In this document: positions 24,556 to 33,664 of the stretch, piece after piece
Position numbering within the stretch: position 1 is the first letter of the stretch
Layout: every line of letters starts with the position of its first letter
IMG/VR virus record: IMGVR_UViG_3300027859_000048
Location: 1-33,664 of that record
Direction: 5' to 3' (one strand)
DNA: 33,664 nt
DNA from: a virus
Made by a program: the position numbers and the translations under genes
The notes under the pieces: generated by a model
What the model was told of the DNA's origin: nothing
What the model saw: the letters and a program-made list of their open reading frames with translations, nothing else
Database searches by the model: none

Positions 24556-25263
24556 ATGCCAGCAGCAGCAATAATAGGAGGAGCGTTCAAATTAGGTAGC
24601 GCTATATTCGGCTCAAGAGCTAGGAGAAAAAGAGCTAGAGCTTTAGCAAGGCAATTAAAAGCTGAAACTAAAAAACTTAATCAACTAGAAAACTCAAGAC
24701 AACAGATTGTTAACCCATATGATAACGTTCGAAGCGTAGCTCATTTATACGCTAAAGATCTGTCTGCTAAAGTTACAAACCCCTTTGCCAATCTTAGTGT
24801 AGCTACAAAAGCAGCAGAGATGCAAGCGGAACAAAGCGACTTAGCATTAGCAAATACTTTAGATACTTTAAGAGCTACAGGAGCTGGAGCTGGTGGCGCA
24901 ACAGCACTTGCGCAAGCGGCATTACAAAGCAAACAACAAGTTGCGGCTAGCATTGAGACTCAAGAAGCACAAAACGAGAAAATGCGGGCTCAAGGTCAAC
25001 AAACTATGGAGCAACAGCAATTAGCAGATGCTCAAAGAATACAAGGCCTGCAAATATCAGAAGCAGGTAGAGAACAACAGCTTGAAGGCATGGGTAGAAA
25101 TATACAAATGCAAACAACAGAAGCTAGACAACAAGACGCTATAAACTATCAAAGAGATAAAATAGCAGCTTTAACAGGAGCTTCAAATAAGGCTAAAAAT
25201 TCTTCAACAAACGCTATAACCGGTATGCTGTCTCAGTTTGGAAGCGGCTTAATGGGTATGTAA
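24556..25263 (+). CDS. Putative DNA-ejection (internal virion) protein, 235 aa
   Basis: The N-terminus (PAAAIIGGAFKLGSAIFGS) is a hydrophobic, membrane-like helix followed by a very basic segment (RARRKRARALARQLK). The rest is a long Ala/Gln-rich helical region, with Ala/Gly-rich residues 105-135 and Gln-rich residues 140-200. This matches the look of T7 gp14-type proteins that leave the virion and enter the host envelope to form the DNA channel. Position just after the tail genes fits. Sequence identity to T7 gp14 is not expected to be visible, so this is a class assignment by composition. Confidence 0.6.
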   Translation: MPAAAIIGGAFKLGSAIFGSRARRKRARALARQLKAETKKLNQLENSRQQIVNPYDNVRSVAHLYAKDLSAKVTNPFANLSVATKAAEMQAEQSDLALANTLDTLRATGAGAGGATALAQAALQSKQQVAASIETQEAQNEKMRAQGQQTMEQQQLADAQRIQGLQISEAGREQQLEGMGRNIQMQTTEARQQDAINYQRDKIAALTGASNKAKNSSTNAITGMLSQFGSGLMGM

Positions 25264-25275
25264 TATTTAAAATAA

Positions 25276-26373
25276 ATGGAAAACAAAAATATAGCAAATA
25301 ATTTATTTTTACTTCAAAGAAACGAAAGCAATGCGCTTGGCTATAATACGAATTTTTTAGCTCATAGTTATGATGTTAATTTTGATATTCTAGGTAAAGC
25401 TTATGAAGGAACTGGAAGAGCTTACGCAAAGTTGTCTTTAGCTATAGAAAGTAACTCGTGCACTTCTCTTAATTGCGAATATGAAAGAAGACAGTTAAAA
25501 ATTCTAAAGGAAGCCCCAGCTCTATCAATAGAGTTTATGTCGGATCTTTTTTCTCAATTAGAAATAACTGAAAGCCCTAACTTTGACCCTAACAACAATT
25601 TTAAGTATACTGTTGCAAATTCAATTATTACAGAAAAGCCAGGCTTTGCAAAAAATTATGGTTACGATGTTAGACTTAATTTGATAGATGACGGTTCACA
25701 AGAAATGGTATTCACTGGTCCTTTGCTAGAACAACCTCTTATTATTAACAGTGTTGCTTTGCAAGCTCTACAACAAACCGGTACTAGTATTGTATCTGAT
25801 ACTCCTGATATAAACAAGCTAATGCTAGCTTTAATGCCTCAAGTAGGCTTATTTGAGCCGGAAAATGTTGTTGATGGTGAACTAAGCCCTAATGCTGAAA
25901 TAGCGGAAGAGTTTATGCTTAGAAACGTAGACGGTACTTTTGACTATAAAATCATAGACATAGGAAACGGTTTGGGTAGAAACGTTTTACAATTTGATAT
26001 GGATAGAATAGAAAGAAAAGCAATGCCTTTTTTAAATGCAGAAGTTGCTGGTGTTTTATCTTCAGAACAAAACGCTGTAGCTTTGTGGAACGTTTATTTA
26101 GCTCAAGGCACAAGTGTAGAAGAAGACGATCAAATGGTACAAAATGCCAACGCGGCTGAAAAGAGCTGGAGTTATGAAAAAGACTTGCCTCTTGATCAAA
26201 GCAAAAAGAAAAAGTTTGAAAAAAGTTTTATAGATTATTTTATGAATAACTACATAAAACAATTTATCACAGACAGACTACCTACAGTAACAGAAGACGC
26301 TGCTGTATTTGATTTAGAAGAAGCTAAAAAAGCTAAAGCACAAAAGTTTTTACAAGATAACAAATTAATTTAA
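25276..26373 (+). CDS. Hypothetical 365-aa structural protein
   Basis: The gene starts 12 bases after the ejection-protein stop and ends five bases before the giant gene. The protein is acidic and soluble. Residues 30-95 are helical (LGKAYEGTGRAYAKLSLAIE, CEYERRQLKILKEAP), the middle is mixed, and residues 285-365 are Lys/Glu-rich helix (KKKKFEKSFIDYFMNNYIKQF; EEAKKAKAQKFL). No known motif is seen. Lying between an ejection protein and a giant internal protein, it may also be part of the injected core. That is inference from order. Confidence 0.55.
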   Translation: MENKNIANNLFLLQRNESNALGYNTNFLAHSYDVNFDILGKAYEGTGRAYAKLSLAIESNSCTSLNCEYERRQLKILKEAPALSIEFMSDLFSQLEITESPNFDPNNNFKYTVANSIITEKPGFAKNYGYDVRLNLIDDGSQEMVFTGPLLEQPLIINSVALQALQQTGTSIVSDTPDINKLMLALMPQVGLFEPENVVDGELSPNAEIAEEFMLRNVDGTFDYKIIDIGNGLGRNVLQFDMDRIERKAMPFLNAEVAGVLSSEQNAVALWNVYLAQGTSVEEDDQMVQNANAAEKSWSYEKDLPLDQSKKKKFEKSFIDYFMNNYIKQFITDRLPTVTEDAAVFDLEEAKKAKAQKFLQDNKLI

Positions 26374-26378
26374 ATTAA

Positions 26379-29300
26379 ATGACATTAGAAGAAAAAACTA
26401 TAGAACTTCAGTCTCAGTTTCCTCCGTTGAAAGTTGGGCAAATTATAGAAATTCTTAAAAACTTTAAACCTGATGAAGAGGTTGTAGAAGAGGTTGAGGA
26501 AACACCTACACAAGAAGTTGTAAGTGAAACTGAAGTTACAAGCGATGACCAGACTCCTGAAGCGGGAAACCAAAACAGCTCTATAACGCCGGATCCGGTT
26601 GTAGAGCAGACAAACAACACAGGGTCCGATCCTTCAGATTCTGGAGATGGCAAATCACAATTAAGTCCTCGCGCTGTAGCTAATCTTGATTTAATAAATC
26701 AAAGAGCAGAAAGAGCTATATCTATGGATGCGGCAGTAGATGTAAGAAAATCTAGAAGATCTCTTGAAGAAGCCGCTGGCTTTGTTGCTGACTTTAAATC
26801 TTCATCTAATGTTGTTAACGAGGTTGGTGTATTTAGAGACAAAGATGGTAATGTTATAGATACAAGCAATGTAGAGATTGAAGAACAAAAAATACCAGCT
26901 CCTTTTACTCAAGAAAGAAAAGATTATTATGATGAAAAAGGTTTTGCTTACGATAATACCATAGTTCAAGATGAGCAAAAACTTCCTTATGATTTTAATA
27001 AAAAACTCAAACAAGCTGTTTCTGAATATGAAAAAGTAAACGATACTGATAAAATAGCTTTAACTCCAGACCAAGCTAAACAAGCTGGTTTAATACCACA
27101 AGATTCTAGTGTAACAAGTCAGCAATTATATTCTGTAGAAGAATATTTAAAAAGTGATTTTGTAAAAAACAAATCACTAGATCTTATGTCTAAAATAAAC
27201 GATCCTAATTTTGCTAAGTTTACTGATCAAGAATTAACGCAAAAAGCTGCTTCAAATTATTTTGGTAATTTAAAAAGTAGAAATGCTGTTAGAACAAGTT
27301 CTGGAACTGGCGCGGCTTATGGCGCTGCCCCTGAATTTTCATCAGATGAAGAATATGATGAATATTTGCTAAAAACCCTTGGAAAAGAAAAGTTTGAAGA
27401 ATATAAAATATATAACCCAGATTATAAGAGTGGAATAAGTATAGAGAGTAAAAAATTTGTTGGTGGTAGTTTTGATATTACACCAGACCAACAAGAGCAA
27501 GCAACAAATGAGCTTATTGCTAAGAAAGTTCAAATAGAAATGTACGGAGCTTTTGGTGAAGGTGAACTAAGAGGAAAAGGTGTTGGGGATAATAGAATTC
27601 TAGGTATTGCAGCCAAACTTCATGATAAAAACATAGGTGAATCTCAATTAGAGACTGAAGAGTTAGAAATATTTAAAAAAGATTTAACTAATAGAGGAAT
27701 TGAGTTAGAAAAAAACAACGCTGAAATACAAAAAAAACTAGACCCTATTGTAAAAAACTTAAATCAACTTTCTTCTAAAAAAGACGCGTTATTAGCTAAA
27801 ATAAAAGAGTATGAAAGTTCTAATTTCTTTTCTACATTAAACCCTGGTTATAAAAAAGCTATAGATGAATACAACAGTGCTTTAAGCAATTATCAAAACG
27901 CTTATAGCGATTATAAATCTAGTGAAATTAGTAAGCTTGCTAAAATCGCAGATCAAGATACTAAAGTTTACAAGTATAGATTAGATAATTTTATGCGAAG
28001 AGCTGAGGCTTCTTATGAAGACCCTACAAAAGTTGTAGAGTTTGCGTTAGGACTAGATTATAGCAACTCAGCTAAAGTTGCAAATTCTTTATATAACACT
28101 TTTATTAAAGATACTAAAAACTTTGGTAATCTAACAGCTCAAGCTTTTTTAAAAGCTGTTAACTTATTAGGACCTACTGGCTTAAACACAGCCGTGTACT
28201 CTTTACAGCAAAGTATGTATAATTACAATAAGCGGCTAGCTGAAGAAACTCAGGCTAATATTGCACCAAGTTTAGAAATAGACGACATAGGTAAAGGTAA
28301 TATAGGATTTTTTGATTATTCCATGCAGGCTTTATCAGATCAAACTGGAACTATAGCTCTAGGAGCTTCTTATGTTTTTACAGGAGGCACAACTTCTTTA
28401 TTAACAGCCCCTTTAAAAGCTGGTTCTAGTTTTGCTAAAAGAAGAGCTTTTAAGATAATGCAAAAAAGAGTTGCATTAGCTCAGCAAAGGATAGTTTCTA
28501 CTGTTTTTGGAATGTCCGAAACAGGTAGTTCTATTGGTGAGTCTACTATGGAAAAATATGACGCTATTAAGTCTGTTGATTTTTACAATGAAGCTATAGA
28601 GTCCGGTCAGTATACCGCTGATCAGTTAGAAGAAATGGGATTAGATATAGATGATCTTAGAAGAAAGGCAAGTTATACTTGGAATTCTATGGCTTTTAAC
28701 GCTTATGGCGCTGGCGCAATAGCTAGATATGCTGAAAAACTAGGTACAATAAAAATGCCATCTATATTACGAAACGCTTCTAAGCAGCGGGGTATAAACA
28801 ACATTATAAAAACAAAAATATATAAACATGATTTTGGTTTAAAAGCTTTATATACAAGCAAAAGAGCGCTTCAAGGCTTAAGACCTTTAGCTACAAAAGC
28901 AGTACCAGGTGAATTATTAGAAGAAAGCTTAACAGAAATAGGTCAAAAAGCTTTAAGATATTACGCGTTAGATGAAAACGGAAGCTGGCTAGAAGGAATA
29001 AATAAAGATTTTATCGGTAAAACAAGTATAAGCTCTTTAGCTATGATGGCTCCTGGTTCGATGCAAAATGTATTTACTACTCTTAAAAGCGATTTTAGAT
29101 CAATAGATGATTTATCTGCAAATCTTAAGCTTAGAAATAGATTAAATCAATTAGATCTTTTAATGCCTAGTTTACAAGGTTCTAGACGTATCGAGGCTAA
29201 AAAAGAAAAAAGAGATATACTAAGAACTTTTGCTTTAAATGAAGTCAGTAGTATTCAGAAATTAAACCATCTAAATGCTGATCAAATATTTGAAATAGCG

Positions 29301-32300
29301 GAAGCTAGTAGAATACAAAGAGATTTAGCAAAACAAGCTAGATTAATAGGTCAAGAAGGTGGAACTGATGCAGATAGTAGAAATGAAATAGCTAAAATAA
29401 ACGAAGAGTATTCTAATTTAGAAAAAGTAAAAGACAATCTATTAAACACCAAAAAGCGCAAAATGGCTCTTGCTGCTAAAAATATGCGCGAGCAAATGGA
29501 CGCTCCTTCAGCTGTAGACTTAGAATATAATTTAGGTTTATATGACATGGCTATAGATAGCGCCGGAGTTTTAATGAATAAAGATGGTAATTTTATTCAA
29601 ATACCAGCAAAAGAAGACGGTGGATTTCCGTCACCTGCAGAGGTTATAAACATATTAAAAGAAAATGGTTATGATGATGCTAAAGCCGAAGCATTGGCTT
29701 CACAGTTAGTCGGAGACGCTCCTGTTAATGCTTTACAGGACGGCAATAATATTATAGTAAATGATTACGCTATTAAAGCTAGAATATATACTTCTTTAAA
29801 TAAAGGTGATGCTGAATACGCTGCTATAGCACCTATCGAAGAAATATTTCACGCTAATATAAAAGCTAAGAATTTAAGAAATGCCGATGGAGAACTAAGC
29901 GATTTAGCTACCACAGCGATTGAAGATACTATTAAAATATTAAAACAAAATAGAGACACCGGGGTTATATCAGAGCAAGACTACAATGATTTACTAGAGC
30001 GTTTTGAATTGTATAGAGATGGTAAAGGTAAAGTTGTTTTAAATTCAGGCGAAAGAGGCGCTGCAAACGTGGATATAGAAGAAGTAATGGCTCAAATGAA
30101 TAACGCCAATATACTAGGTAAAATAAATGCCAACGATTTAAAAGGCGCTCCTTCTATTAGAACTTTTTTAAACGGTGTTGTCTCTAATATAATGGGTGAT
30201 TCTGCGTGGCTTATGGATCTTAAAGATTCTAACGACGTGTTAAACTTTTTAGATACTTTCAAGAAAAGATACGAGGCTAGAAACATATTAGTAGATTCAG
30301 ACGAAGAGCAAAAAGACACTACGCCCGTTATAGACTTACAAACAGAAACACAAGTTGATGAAAATTTACGTGTTGCAGCTAGCAAAGGCCAGCAGATAAA
30401 TCGAGCCGAAGAAGCAGCTGGTTATCAAGTGGCTCCACTAGCGGCGTTTTTTGCTAATGATGTAAAATCTGGTGAAAAAACAAATGAACAGTTAATTGTA
30501 GACGCTGCTCCAAAGAATAACGCAACACCAGAGGTTAGAATAGCATCACAAGATGCATTAGTAGAAGCTAATTGGCCTGTTATAAGAAAAGCGTTAAAGA
30601 TTGATCCTAGTGGTAAGATTTCACAGCCTTTTATAAAGCTTGCTGTTCAAGAAATGTTTAGAGATACATTTCCAGGTAGAGGCGTTAAAGCTAAGTTTTT
30701 TGATAAGTTTGATCCTAAACGTGAAAACAAAGTTACTACGTTTCTTGAAAGTCAGTTAAGAGACAGAACTGCAGAAGTATTAGAACGAGCCAAGGCTTTA
30801 CAAGCAGGTAAACAAGATTTAGGCATTGAGAAAGCTGGTGGTGTTATAGACACAACGGTAACTGAAACTGTAAAAGAAACCGCTATAAAAAGACCGCCAA
30901 GTGAAACTGGTGTTTACACCCCTGTAGTTGCTGAAAACTTAGATATCGATGTGCTTACTGAAAAAGTAGATCAAAACGGAGATAGAATACCTAAGACAAG
31001 CGCGCAGATAAAAACAGAAGTTGACGCTGTTATAAATGAAGCTATAAAAGCTGACACAGAAGGCGTGACTGGTGTTACTAGATTTGGTCAAGTAAAAGTG
31101 GGTCCTAAGTTAGCCGCTGTATTAGGAAAAGCATTTAATCTTAATCCTAAAGTGTTTTTACAAAAAGGTTTTAACTTGTCTGGCAACTTTGAAAATCTAA
31201 GACAATACTTGCTTAAAAATGCTCAAGAAGATTTTAGTAATCTACCTGAGGCGTATGATCCTTCTATATCTTCAAAAAATAGAGCTTCAGGAGCAGCTTT
31301 TATACCTGAAAATGTTAAAAATGAATTTTATAAAAAAGTAGAAGGTACAAACAGATTTGAGTTAGACAAAAGCAAAACAGTTAAAGACTACATGAATCTA
31401 TTGAAGGAATCAGACGGTAGATCTACTGGAGCTCAAACAGTTAAAGGTTTAGCTGATTTACATTTTAGAAACAAAATAGCTGAAACATTAATAGAGCCTT
31501 CAACTAGAAGAATTACAGGTATAAAGTTTAATAAAGGTAAAAAATTAGTAAACCCAGTTGACGCTTTAAGAGAATTAGAAGCAGGAGCGAACGTTCAAAG
31601 TTACAATAATACTTTAAAACTTTTTGGCGCTAAACCTTTAAGTTCTAAAAATTTAGATGTAAATAGCTCTAAGCTTCCAAGTATAGTCACTAACTATTTA
31701 AATAAAAACAACATACCTATACCTGAAGGTTTAGAAGATTTTCTAGACAACAACTTCAAAGGTGTAGAAAATTTTAAAGATTTTGATGAAAAGTTTTCAC
31801 GGTTAAAAAAAGATTTTCCTGAATTAAATAAGAAAAAAGTAAAAGACGCTATAACCAAATCGTTTTTTGATACTATAACAGCAAATAAAGATGTTTTAGA
31901 ATATAGAGACTGGGTTAGAAACACTCTATTTCCTATATTCCCTAAGTCATTTTTTACATCAGGCGCTTTTGCAGGAGCTGGAGTATCTGGGCCTTCAAGA
32001 AACTTTTATTACTATGCTGTAGGGGATTTAGATCTTGATAACAATAAGTTTGCACCTGAAGATGCGGATATAGCTGCGGCGGTGACTAGAGTTGGCTACA
32101 CGACTGGGTCTGGAGTTAATAGAAAAATGACACAAAGCTGGTATAAAAATGAATTTTTAACAGGTAAGACTGCTAAGTTAAATAAACAAAAGCTAAAAGG
32201 TTTAGAAAAAATATTTTTAAAGTTTGAAAAGCTAATGAACACCGGTACCGATGCTCAAAAAATAGCTAACGTGAGAGGTATTGCTGCTTTGCTTTCTAGT

Positions 32301-33664
32301 ACTAGTCAAGGCATGGGAGGTATAGTTAGGGTTGCTGCTCCAATAACATTTGTAGGTACTAAATTAAATAATGGAATAGTAGAAGAACATACTATGCCGG
32401 CTAGTTTAGTTGCTAAGTATCTTTTTGAGTCTGCCATAAAAGGAGACGTTAAAACAAACTTTAAAAACGTAGCTAAAAATTACCAACAAGGACTATTAGG
32501 CAAGTTAGATGATAATAAATTAAAAGGCAGTAACAATGGTATAAAATTTAATTATACTCAAAACATGCCACAAGACTGGCAGTTTGCTGATAATGTGTGG
32601 AGTAGATATTTTAACTTTAATGTAGCTAGCCAAAATGGAGGTATTAATGGAAACAACTATGTAATGGCTGATGGTAAAACTTTAGCTCAAGTTGCTCAAG
32701 TCACACCATCTGGTCTTCCTATAACAAACAAAAACAAACCTCAAATAAAAGCTGCTAATGTATTAAACGCTTCAATGAGTAATTTAGCTAATAACCAAAC
32801 TAATGAAGAGCAAGTTAATACTTATAAAAAAGCAGACAAAGCTATTAGTCTAGGTCAACTTGGTATAAAAGCTTCTAGAGGTATAAGTATATTTGACTTT
32901 GACGATACTTTAGCTAGATCTAAAAGTATGGTTATTGTAACGATGCCGTTTTTAAAAGGTGATAGTGATATGGCTGATATTGTTGCTCGTAGACTTTTTA
33001 AAGATAAATTTAAAAACTTGCCTAGCTTTAAACAAACATATTCTAGCTTAAATGCTGAGGATAAATTAAAAGTACTAAAGGAAATACCTGGTAAAACAAG
33101 AAAAATAAACGCAACTGAGTTTGCTAAAGAATCAGCTAGTTTAGAAGCTCAAGGAGCAACATTTGATTTTTCAGAATTTGCAGAGGTTATTAAAGGAGAA
33201 AAAGGCCCTTTGTTTGACTTAGCCGTAAGAAGAAAAGGCAAGTTTGGAAATAAAGATATTTTTATACTTACAGCTAGACCAGATATTGCAGCGCCTGCTA
33301 TATATGAATTTTTAAAAGGAGTAGGATTAGAAATACCTTTAGAAAATATAACAGGCTTAGCAGATGGTAAACCTGAAGCTAAAGCAAATTGGGTTATTGG
33401 AAAAGCAGCAGAAGGATATAATGATTTTTATTTTGCGGACGACGCTATCAAAAACGTTAAAGCCGTTAAAGAAGTATTAAGTCAAATAGATGTTAAATCT
33501 AAAGTACAACTTGCTAAGGCAAATAAAGGAAAAGCTTTTAACACTATTGTAAACGATATGATTGAAGACTCTTCGGGTATTGAATCATATAAAACTTTTT
33601 CTGCCGCTAAAGCTAGAACAGTAGGTAAAAACAAAGGTAGATTTGATTGGCTTACAATGGCTTC
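26379..33664 (+). CDS. Giant virion protein with HAD-phosphatase domain (3' end outside window)
   Basis: The frame is open from the ATG at 26379 to the window end, at least 2,428 codons. Residues 32-100 are acidic and Pro/Thr/Ser-rich, probably disordered. Coiled coils lie near 425-490 and 1000-1040. Residues about 654-685 form a hydrophobic stretch (TIALGASYVFTGGTTSLL). Near the end, motifs of a HAD hydrolase occur in order: DFDDT (2173-2177), FILTARP with T2298, KPEAK (K2331 or K2335) and FADDA (D2354, D2355). Giant late-encoded proteins of podoviruses are usually carried in the virion and injected. The HAD domain could hydrolyse phosphoesters such as nucleic-acid ends. I found no RNA-polymerase or transglycosylase motif. 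The gene is partial, so more domains may follow. Confidence 0.75.
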   Translation, partial: MTLEEKTIELQSQFPPLKVGQIIEILKNFKPDEEVVEEVEETPTQEVVSETEVTSDDQTPEAGNQNSSITPDPVVEQTNNTGSDPSDSGDGKSQLSPRAVANLDLINQRAERAISMDAAVDVRKSRRSLEEAAGFVADFKSSSNVVNEVGVFRDKDGNVIDTSNVEIEEQKIPAPFTQERKDYYDEKGFAYDNTIVQDEQKLPYDFNKKLKQAVSEYEKVNDTDKIALTPDQAKQAGLIPQDSSVTSQQLYSVEEYLKSDFVKNKSLDLMSKINDPNFAKFTDQELTQKAASNYFGNLKSRNAVRTSSGTGAAYGAAPEFSSDEEYDEYLLKTLGKEKFEEYKIYNPDYKSGISIESKKFVGGSFDITPDQQEQATNELIAKKVQIEMYGAFGEGELRGKGVGDNRILGIAAKLHDKNIGESQLETEELEIFKKDLTNRGIELEKNNAEIQKKLDPIVKNLNQLSSKKDALLAKIKEYESSNFFSTLNPGYKKAIDEYNSALSNYQNAYSDYKSSEISKLAKIADQDTKVYKYRLDNFMRRAEASYEDPTKVVEFALGLDYSNSAKVANSLYNTFIKDTKNFGNLTAQAFLKAVNLLGPTGLNTAVYSLQQSMYNYNKRLAEETQANIAPSLEIDDIGKGNIGFFDYSMQALSDQTGTIALGASYVFTGGTTSLLTAPLKAGSSFAKRRAFKIMQKRVALAQQRIVSTVFGMSETGSSIGESTMEKYDAIKSVDFYNEAIESGQYTADQLEEMGLDIDDLRRKASYTWNSMAFNAYGAGAIARYAEKLGTIKMPSILRNASKQRGINNIIKTKIYKHDFGLKALYTSKRALQGLRPLATKAVPGELLEESLTEIGQKALRYYALDENGSWLEGINKDFIGKTSISSLAMMAPGSMQNVFTTLKSDFRSIDDLSANLKLRNRLNQLDLLMPSLQGSRRIEAKKEKRDILRTFALNEVSSIQKLNHLNADQIFEIAEASRIQRDLAKQARLIGQEGGTDADSRNEIAKINEEYSNLEKVKDNLLNTKKRKMALAAKNMREQMDAPSAVDLEYNLGLYDMAIDSAGVLMNKDGNFIQIPAKEDGGFPSPAEVINILKENGYDDAKAEALASQLVGDAPVNALQDGNNIIVNDYAIKARIYTSLNKGDAEYAAIAPIEEIFHANIKAKNLRNADGELSDLATTAIEDTIKILKQNRDTGVISEQDYNDLLERFELYRDGKGKVVLNSGERGAANVDIEEVMAQMNNANILGKINANDLKGAPSIRTFLNGVVSNIMGDSAWLMDLKDSNDVLNFLDTFKKRYEARNILVDSDEEQKDTTPVIDLQTETQVDENLRVAASKGQQINRAEEAAGYQVAPLAAFFANDVKSGEKTNEQLIVDAAPKNNATPEVRIASQDALVEANWPVIRKALKIDPSGKISQPFIKLAVQEMFRDTFPGRGVKAKFFDKFDPKRENKVTTFLESQLRDRTAEVLERAKALQAGKQDLGIEKAGGVIDTTVTETVKETAIKRPPSETGVYTPVVAENLDIDVLTEKVDQNGDRIPKTSAQIKTEVDAVINEAIKADTEGVTGVTRFGQVKVGPKLAAVLGKAFNLNPKVFLQKGFNLSGNFENLRQYLLKNAQEDFSNLPEAYDPSISSKNRASGAAFIPENVKNEFYKKVEGTNRFELDKSKTVKDYMNLLKESDGRSTGAQTVKGLADLHFRNKIAETLIEPSTRRITGIKFNKGKKLVNPVDALRELEAGANVQSYNNTLKLFGAKPLSSKNLDVNSSKLPSIVTNYLNKNNIPIPEGLEDFLDNNFKGVENFKDFDEKFSRLKKDFPELNKKKVKDAITKSFFDTITANKDVLEYRDWVRNTLFPIFPKSFFTSGAFAGAGVSGPSRNFYYYAVGDLDLDNNKFAPEDADIAAAVTRVGYTTGSGVNRKMTQSWYKNEFLTGKTAKLNKQKLKGLEKIFLKFEKLMNTGTDAQKIANVRGIAALLSSTSQGMGGIVRVAAPITFVGTKLNNGIVEEHTMPASLVAKYLFESAIKGDVKTNFKNVAKNYQQGLLGKLDDNKLKGSNNGIKFNYTQNMPQDWQFADNVWSRYFNFNVASQNGGINGNNYVMADGKTLAQVAQVTPSGLPITNKNKPQIKAANVLNASMSNLANNQTNEEQVNTYKKADKAISLGQLGIKASRGISIFDFDDTLARSKSMVIVTMPFLKGDSDMADIVARRLFKDKFKNLPSFKQTYSSLNAEDKLKVLKEIPGKTRKINATEFAKESASLEAQGATFDFSEFAEVIKGEKGPLFDLAVRRKGKFGNKDIFILTARPDIAAPAIYEFLKGVGLEIPLENITGLADGKPEAKANWVIGKAAEGYNDFYFADDAIKNVKAVKEVLSQIDVKSKVQLAKANKGKAFNTIVNDMIEDSSGIESYKTFSAAKARTVGKNKGRFDWLTMA

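Noticed and set aside
26385-27014. Minus-strand open frames of 62-79 codons at the start of the giant gene
   Set aside because: Phe- and Leu-rich shadows of an AT-rich coding strand, overlapping each other and lacking starts in any sensible context.
26379-33664. Giant protein as a virion RNA polymerase
   Set aside because: I found no DxDGD or N4-type polymerase motif in the visible part; the acidic DFDDT motif belongs to a HAD domain with its other motifs in place.
1-33664. CRISPR array, tRNA genes, integrase or insertion sequences
   Set aside because: No spaced direct repeats, no cloverleaf, and no recombinase motif were seen on reading; the window is almost fully coding on one strand.

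Overview
The window looks like the structural (late) half of a lytic, tailed double-stranded DNA phage genome, probably of podovirus type, recovered from a marine or other aquatic sample. Every gene I can support lies on the + strand. Genes are packed end to end with many ATGA, TAATG and TGATG stop/start overlaps. I see no integrase, no tRNA and no host-like operon. The DNA is AT-rich with strong AGA (Arg) and TTA (Leu) codon preference. Start codons are preceded by A/T-rich tracts rather than Shine-Dalgarno sequences. That pattern is typical of Bacteroidota, so a flavobacterial host is my best guess (inference).

Layout. (1) 1-1061: the 3' end of a phage groEL, a short groES and a winged-helix-like protein. 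(2) 1058-4984: a run of small, Lys/Met/His-rich proteins that share short SP-containing motifs, a possible small virion protein behind a nearly G-free leader, a 51-aa CGC protein and a 104-aa HExxH protein. (3) 4981-7080: a probable holin, a beta-repeat virion protein, a coiled-coil protein, a 75-aa protein and a 208-aa protein that reads like two GroES-fold domains in tandem. (4) 7004-13099: a possible small terminase, the large terminase, the portal and the scaffold. (5) 13115-17548: the major capsid protein, a strong terminator, an unknown protein, a second hairpin, then two putative head-tail connector or ring proteins. (6) 17555-26373: a 1757-aa tail protein with GxGY repeats, a 558-aa tail protein, a putative ejection protein and an unknown protein. 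(7) 26379 to the end: a giant open frame of more than 2,428 codons that runs off the window and carries a complete set of HAD-phosphatase motifs.

How it fits together. Terminase, portal, scaffold and capsid build and fill the head. The proteins from 15535 to 26373 form the neck, tail and probably injected cargo. The GroEL/GroES pair would fold phage proteins; its GroES lacks most of the roof loop, as in T4 gp31. The points most worth a second look are an abrupt GC-rich, codon-switched island inside the otherwise AT-rich terminase gene (about 7981-8228), the roofless GroES, the tandem GroES-like protein, the motif-sharing small-protein cluster, and the giant HAD-containing protein.
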